This document shows, one piece after another, positions 5,373 to 8,637 of a stretch of DNA of 8,637 bases (positions within the stretch are counted from its first letter, which is position 1; the number at the start of each line of letters is the position of its first letter). The notes under the pieces are model-generated. The model worked only from the letters and a program-made list of their open reading frames with translations. It ran no database searches and had not been told where the DNA came from. The stretch is taken from NCBI GenBank assembly GCA_002685455.1, contig NYXF01000073.1:1-8637 (forward strand), given 5' to 3'. The position numbers were made by a program, and so were the translations under genes. Origin of the DNA: Porticoccus sp. (lineage in GTDB: Bacteria > Pseudomonadota > Gammaproteobacteria > Pseudomonadales > Porticoccaceae).

Positions 5373-6425
5373 CTACCTATATACCCGAGGTTCTATTTCT
5401 AAAGTCATACCAAATTTTTCTAAAATCGATACTTGAATTTCATTTGCTAGAGATAAAATATCCTGAGCGCTTCCACCAAGGTTCACCAAGACTAAAGCCT
5501 GTCTTTCGTCAATACCAACTCCACCCCTTTTTAGGCCTTTCCATCCAGCCTTTTCGATTAAATATCCTGCGCTAATTTTCATATTTTCTTTACAAAAATT
5601 ATAACTTATTATGTCTGGATATAGTTTTTTTAAACCTAATAAATCTTCAGATTTAACGATCGGGTTTTTAAAGAAACTACCAGCATTTGGAGCGACCATA
5701 GGGTCAGGTAGCTTTGATCGCCGAATAAAACAGACGATGTCAGAAATCATTTTTGGCGTTAAATAATCTTCAAAATTTCGATCATGCTTCATCTCTATCT
5801 GCATATGATGCCTCATAATTTCATTTTTTAATGCAGGGTATTCGATGCATATATTTGGCTTAAGCGATAAACGCAGATTTACAGATACAATGACATATTG
5901 GTCTTGGCCTGACCTCTTGAAAAAACTATCTCGATAACCAAATTGACAATCCTCGAGATTCATTTTTTTATATTGCCCTGTTGTTTTATCGACAACCTCT
6001 AAAGAGTCAAATCTATCGCTGAGTTCAACTCCGTATGCACCTATATTTTGTATAGGTGCAGCGCCGACTGATCCCGGAATTAATGAGAGATTTTCAAGTC
6101 CATACCAACCCATATCTAATGTTTTAATAACAAGTTGGTGCCAATCCTCACCGGCGCCAATATTTACGACTAAATTGTCTTTATCTTGAGAAAAAAGCTC
6201 AATACCCATTATTTTTATTTGTACTACAAGCCCTCTTATGTCGTTAGCAAATAAAACATTGCTGCCTTTTCCCAATACGATAATCGATAGATCTCTTTCT
6301 TTACCCCAAACTAGCGCCTCGGAAAGTTCTTTTTTTGATGAAATAATACAAAAATACTCTGCCTTGGACTCAAAATTAAAAGTATGTAGTTTCTTAAGTG
6401 ACACATTTTTCTCAACACTCAACAT
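5373..6425 (-). CDS. murB: UDP-N-acetylenolpyruvoylglucosamine reductase
   Basis: MurB is a cytosolic FAD enzyme that uses NADPH to reduce enolpyruvyl-UDP-GlcNAc to UDP-MurNAc, the second committed step of peptidoglycan synthesis. At 350 residues it matches the E. coli type (342). FAD-binding parts are visible as GKGSNVLF (52-59) and IPGSVGAAPIQNIGAYG (116-132). The substrate loop GYRDSFFK (163-170, Arg165) is the type I signature. GSFFKNP (249-255) carries the serine proton donor (Ser250), and the acidic pair at the end (Glu343/Glu345 in TLEIEPRV) includes the catalytic Glu. The start at 6425 lies 7 nt after the phosphatase stop. AAAGGG is very close to this ATG, so the TTG at 6422 is a possible alternative. 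Its place after kdsB and the phosphatase is a Pseudomonas-like arrangement. Confidence 0.97.
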   Translation of the reverse strand: MLSVEKNVSLKKLHTFNFESKAEYFCIISSKKELSEALVWGKERDLSIIVLGKGSNVLFANDIRGLVVQIKIMGIELFSQDKDNLVVNIGAGEDWHQLVIKTLDMGWYGLENLSLIPGSVGAAPIQNIGAYGVELSDRFDSLEVVDKTTGQYKKMNLEDCQFGYRDSFFKRSGQDQYVIVSVNLRLSLKPNICIEYPALKNEIMRHHMQIEMKHDRNFEDYLTPKMISDIVCFIRRSKLPDPMVAPNAGSFFKNPIVKSEDLLGLKKLYPDIISYNFCKENMKISAGYLIEKAGWKGLKRGGVGIDERQALVLVNLGGSAQDILSLANEIQVSILEKFGMTLEIEPRVYR

Positions 6426-6432
6426 TGCCCTT

Positions 6433-6903
6433 TTACCTAGTTAAATGTCGAAATAAATCATCAACAGCGTCTTCGATAAGGGTTAGGACACCCTCGAAGC
6501 CGCCCTCACCTCCAATATAGGGATCTGGAACCTCATTTTTTTTACTAGATCCATACTTAAGGAGTAGCTCCAAAGATCCATTGAAATCATGAGGAGCCAT
6601 AGCTTTTAGATCATGCAGATTTTGCTTATCCATCGCCAAAATGTAATCAAATTCATAGAAATCTCCAAATGATACTTGGCGTGCTTTAAGTTTTGAAAGG
6701 TCGTAATTATGGCGAAGAGCAATTTTTTGAGCCCTTGGATCTGGGGGTCGACCGATATGCCAATCACCTGTACCAGCAGAATCAACAACGATACGATGCT
6801 CCAATTTCTCAACAGCTATCTTTTTTTCTAAAATAGCATGTGCTGTAGGTGATCTACAGATATTACCAAGACAAACAAATAAAATTTTTGATTGATTTTT
6901 CAA
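6433..6903 (-). CDS. Low-molecular-weight protein-tyrosine phosphatase
   Basis: This is a 156-residue cytosolic phosphatase of the arsenate-reductase-like fold. The P-loop C-x5-R-S is near the N-terminus: Cys11, Arg17 and Ser18 in VCLGNICRSPT. The general-acid Asp127 is in VPDPYIGG, where Tyr129 is followed by Ile instead of the common second Tyr. DSAGTGDWHIGRPPDPRA (about 41-58) is also typical. It removes phosphate from tyrosine or small substrates through a phosphocysteine intermediate; the substrate here is unknown. Wzb-like relatives act with tyrosine kinases in polysaccharide export, but no kinase or export gene is present in the window. The start is TTG (6901-6903), supported by AGGG (6912-6915) 8 nt upstream that overlaps the kdsB stop codon. 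It sits 10 nt after kdsB and 7 nt before murB, an order conserved in Pseudomonas-like genomes. Confidence 0.95.
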   Translation of the reverse strand: MKNQSKILFVCLGNICRSPTAHAILEKKIAVEKLEHRIVVDSAGTGDWHIGRPPDPRAQKIALRHNYDLSKLKARQVSFGDFYEFDYILAMDKQNLHDLKAMAPHDFNGSLELLLKYGSSKKNEVPDPYIGGEGGFEGVLTLIEDAVDDLFRHLTR

Positions 6904-6911
6904 TTATCTTA

Positions 6912-6915
6912 CCCT
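6912..6915 (-). promoter_or_regulatory. Ribosome binding site inside the kdsB stop, for a TTG-started phosphatase
   Basis: The minus strand reads T-AGGG-T, where TAG (6916-6914) is the kdsB stop and AGGG (6915-6912) lies 8 nt before TTG at 6903. A ribosome ending on kdsB covers this site, which suggests coupled translation. Confidence 0.6.
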
Positions 6916-7678
6916 ATGAACTGGTTGTTAAAAATTTAATGACATCTTCCAAATCCTCTTTTGTATCAACCCCTTTGGGCACATCAACTACTGCTTTATC
7001 TACATGTATTCTTTCACCATGCCACATAAAACGTAACTGCTCTAAAAACTCTATTTTTTCTATAGGGGCGGCAGGCCATAATACAAATTTATTGAGCATT
7101 GACACTCGATAGGCATAAATACCTACATGACGCATGGGTAAATCTGTATTAGACATCTTATCCTTCGTACCATTAATATCTTCGCGGAGCCAAGGAATCG
7201 CGGCACGACTGAAAAGTAAAGCTAGTCCAGCAGCATCAACAACTACTTTCACCACATTTTTATCGATAAAATCCAAAGGGCTATCTATCGGCTCAAAAAG
7301 AGTAGCTACACCAACAGAATCCCTGGCTGCTAAATTAGAGGCTACTTGATTTATAGCCTCTGGGGGAATAAGTGGCTCATCCCCCTGGACATTAACTACT
7401 ATGTGCTCTGGAGGTAAATTTAGATGTTTTGAAACTTCCTGCAATCTATCTGTACCAGATTGATGATCACTAGAAGTCATAACAACCTCACCTCCAAAAC
7501 TAATAACCTCATCAAATATTTTTTTATTATCTGTTGCAACAATTACTCTATTGGCATGGCTTTTTCGCGACTGAGTATAAACGTGATTTATCATCGTTAT
7601 GCCATTAATTTTTACTAGAGGTTTTCCAGGAAATCTCGACGAATCAAAGCGAGCAGGAATAATAACTGTAAAACTCAT
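6914..7678 (-). CDS. kdsB: 3-deoxy-manno-octulosonate cytidylyltransferase (CMP-Kdo synthetase)
   Basis: KdsB couples CTP and Kdo to CMP-Kdo, the activated sugar used by WaaA to build the inner core of lipopolysaccharide; it acts in the cytosol. The protein is 254 residues (E. coli 248). The N-terminal nucleotide-binding loop is IIPARFDSSRFPGKPL (6-21; Arg10, Arg15, Lys19). VNVQGDEPL (95-103) carries the metal-binding Asp100. FSRAAIPW (156-163), HVGIYAYR (184-191) and the IEFLEQLR region (209-216) complete the family set. The ATG is preceded by GAGGT about 4 nt upstream. It lies 61 nt after lpxK and 10 nt before the phosphatase gene, so it is part of the lipid A/peptidoglycan operon. In many gammaproteobacteria a small Trm112/YcaR-like gene lies between lpxK and kdsB; it is absent here. 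Confidence 0.97.
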   Translation of the reverse strand: MSFTVIIPARFDSSRFPGKPLVKINGITMINHVYTQSRKSHANRVIVATDNKKIFDEVISFGGEVVMTSSDHQSGTDRLQEVSKHLNLPPEHIVVNVQGDEPLIPPEAINQVASNLAARDSVGVATLFEPIDSPLDFIDKNVVKVVVDAAGLALLFSRAAIPWLREDINGTKDKMSNTDLPMRHVGIYAYRVSMLNKFVLWPAAPIEKIEFLEQLRFMWHGERIHVDKAVVDVPKGVDTKEDLEDVIKFLTTSS

Positions 7679-7739
7679 AATACCTCACAATTTTTTTAAA
7701 ATAATAATCCCATTAGTTTTTTTAAATAATATTACAAAT
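7679..7739 (-). other. Short AT-rich lpxK-kdsB spacer without a gene
   Basis: The 61 nt hold the kdsB ribosome binding site and two A-rich copies of TTTAAAAAAA on the minus strand. There is no frame long enough for the Trm112/YcaR-like protein (about 60 residues) often found here. Confidence 0.6.
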
Positions 7740-8637
7740 CTAAATATCAATTAAACGAAGCTTTTCCAAGAGACTTTGTGAGAAAACTGAGTCAACTGTA
7801 GCTTCTATGTCAAGGACCCAAATCTTATCACTATTAATTTTTTTACACTTTACAGCATCTTTAGCTGTAATGATTACTGGAAGCTCATCCTCAAATAAAA
7901 ATTCATCGCCATTATAGTAATGATGATCATTTAAGCTATGCAAGATGGGCTCAAATCCTATACTAGTTAAAGTATTAGCGAATCTATGAGGATCACCAAT
8001 ACCTGCAACCGCATGTACCTTTTTACTAAATTCCCAGCCATCAACAAATGACTCAACTAAACTGCCTGAAACAAACTCATTAGTGATTTGTAGAACCTCA
8101 TTAGAAACTAGATTTTTTAACCTTATTGGTTTGATGAAGGAGAATGAGCTATTGTTCATAGAGCTTTCAATACGCTCTATTGAATCTTCCTTAAAGTTTA
8201 TACTGTTATAGCTTGTAACAATAAAATCAACTTCTTTTAATCTACGCAATGGTTCTCTTAGTGGGCCAGAGGGTAAAAGTTGTCCATTACCAAATTTTTT
8301 TCTGCCATTAATGACAGCAATTTCTATATCCCTCGGAAGTTTATAATGCTGAAGGCCATCATCACTTAAGATCACATCACAATCAGTGTTTTCAAGTAAA
8401 TGGCTTGCCGCTCGATAACGGTTGGGGTCGACACTTACTGGGCAAACATTTGCTAGCAATAGAGGTTCATCTCCAACATCAGAAGCATGCGAGCAACCGT
8501 TCAAGAGCACAGGATAAATAGGTGCATTCCCTTTATACCCTCGGCTAACAATACCTGGATTATAACCAGCATCTTTCAAAAAATGCGCTATAGTGATAAC
8601 CAAGGGTGTCTTACCGGTTCCACCAGTGCTTATGTTT
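7740..8637 (-). CDS. lpxK: Tetraacyldisaccharide 4'-kinase (partial, 5' end outside window)
   Basis: LpxK is a membrane-associated kinase that phosphorylates the 4' position of the tetraacyldisaccharide-1-phosphate lipid A precursor, giving lipid IVA. The frame is open to the right edge, with 298 codons visible. Compared with E. coli (328 residues) about 50 N-terminal residues, including the membrane anchor, should lie outside. The visible part starts at NISTGGTGKTP, the Walker A loop, then has VSRGY. LSDDGLQHYKL (about visible residues 90-100) carries the catalytic aspartate, followed by FGNGQLLPSGPLREP. AVAGIGDPHRF and VIITAKDAVKCKK near the C-terminus are also diagnostic. The TTG at 8603 encodes an internal Leu just after the P-loop and is not the start. 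The gene ends 61 nt before kdsB and is probably in the same operon, most likely with msbA upstream in the genome. Confidence 0.96.
   Translation of the reverse strand, partial: NISTGGTGKTPLVITIAHFLKDAGYNPGIVSRGYKGNAPIYPVLLNGCSHASDVGDEPLLLANVCPVSVDPNRYRAASHLLENTDCDVILSDDGLQHYKLPRDIEIAVINGRKKFGNGQLLPSGPLREPLRRLKEVDFIVTSYNSINFKEDSIERIESSMNNSSFSFIKPIRLKNLVSNEVLQITNEFVSGSLVESFVDGWEFSKKVHAVAGIGDPHRFANTLTSIGFEPILHSLNDHHYYNGDEFLFEDELPVIITAKDAVKCKKINSDKIWVLDIEATVDSVFSQSLLEKLRLIDI

Noticed and set aside
7740..8603. Taking the TTG at 8603 as the lpxK start
   Set aside because: The frame continues upstream through GGTGKTP, the Walker A loop needed for kinase activity, to the window edge, so the gene is truncated by the window.
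1..8637. CRISPR array, insertion sequence, toxin-antitoxin or defence system
   Set aside because: No regularly spaced repeats, transposase motifs, terminal inverted repeats or recognisable defence domains were seen on either strand.

Overview
The window is AT-rich bacterial chromosome from what is most likely a low-GC gammaproteobacterium. Two gene orders support this: lpxK-kdsB-(low-molecular-weight phosphatase)-murB, as in Pseudomonas-like gammaproteobacteria, and uvrC-pgsA-tRNA-Cys-tRNA-Leu, as in E. coli (uvrC-pgsA-glyW-cysT-leuZ). LpxK and KdsB show that the cell makes lipid A and Kdo, so it has a Gram-negative outer membrane. The exact lineage cannot be fixed from this sequence. No phage gene, transposase or CRISPR array is visible.

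Layout. Positions 8637 to 2575 form one minus-strand block: lpxK (5' end outside the window), kdsB, a low-molecular-weight protein-tyrosine phosphatase, murB, uvrC, pgsA, tRNA-Cys(GCA) and tRNA-Leu(UAA). Spacers inside kdsB-phosphatase-murB-uvrC are only 2 to 10 nt, so these four genes are almost certainly co-transcribed and partly translationally coupled. A gene-free stretch (2243-2574) follows, with C-runs, short inverted repeats and a tandem repeat. Next on the minus strand come a SlyD-type FKBP prolyl isomerase and a small CPXCG-type cysteine-rich protein. They converge with a plus-strand pair: a DUF4149/TMEM205-like membrane protein and a 69-residue two-helix membrane protein of unknown role. 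That pair diverges from a minus-strand pair at the left edge: a short Sel1-repeat protein and a secreted SOUL-family haem-binding protein that runs off the window.

How the genes fit together. LpxK and KdsB supply lipid A 4'-phosphorylation and activated Kdo. MurB supplies UDP-MurNAc for peptidoglycan. PgsA commits CDP-diacylglycerol to phosphatidylglycerol. The right-hand block is therefore mainly an envelope-precursor operon, with the repair nuclease UvrC embedded in it and two tRNAs at its end. The left part holds small accessory genes with weakly known functions.

The window is largely ordinary housekeeping DNA. The points worth a second look are: two conserved cluster members that are missing (tRNA-Gly between pgsA and tRNA-Cys; the Trm112/YcaR-like gene between lpxK and kdsB); the tight murB-uvrC junction that joins two clusters; a C·A mismatch in the tRNA-Cys T stem; a 9-bp inverted repeat in the divergent promoter region; three TTG starts; and the repeats next to tRNA-Leu. 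I see no convincing new multi-gene system.
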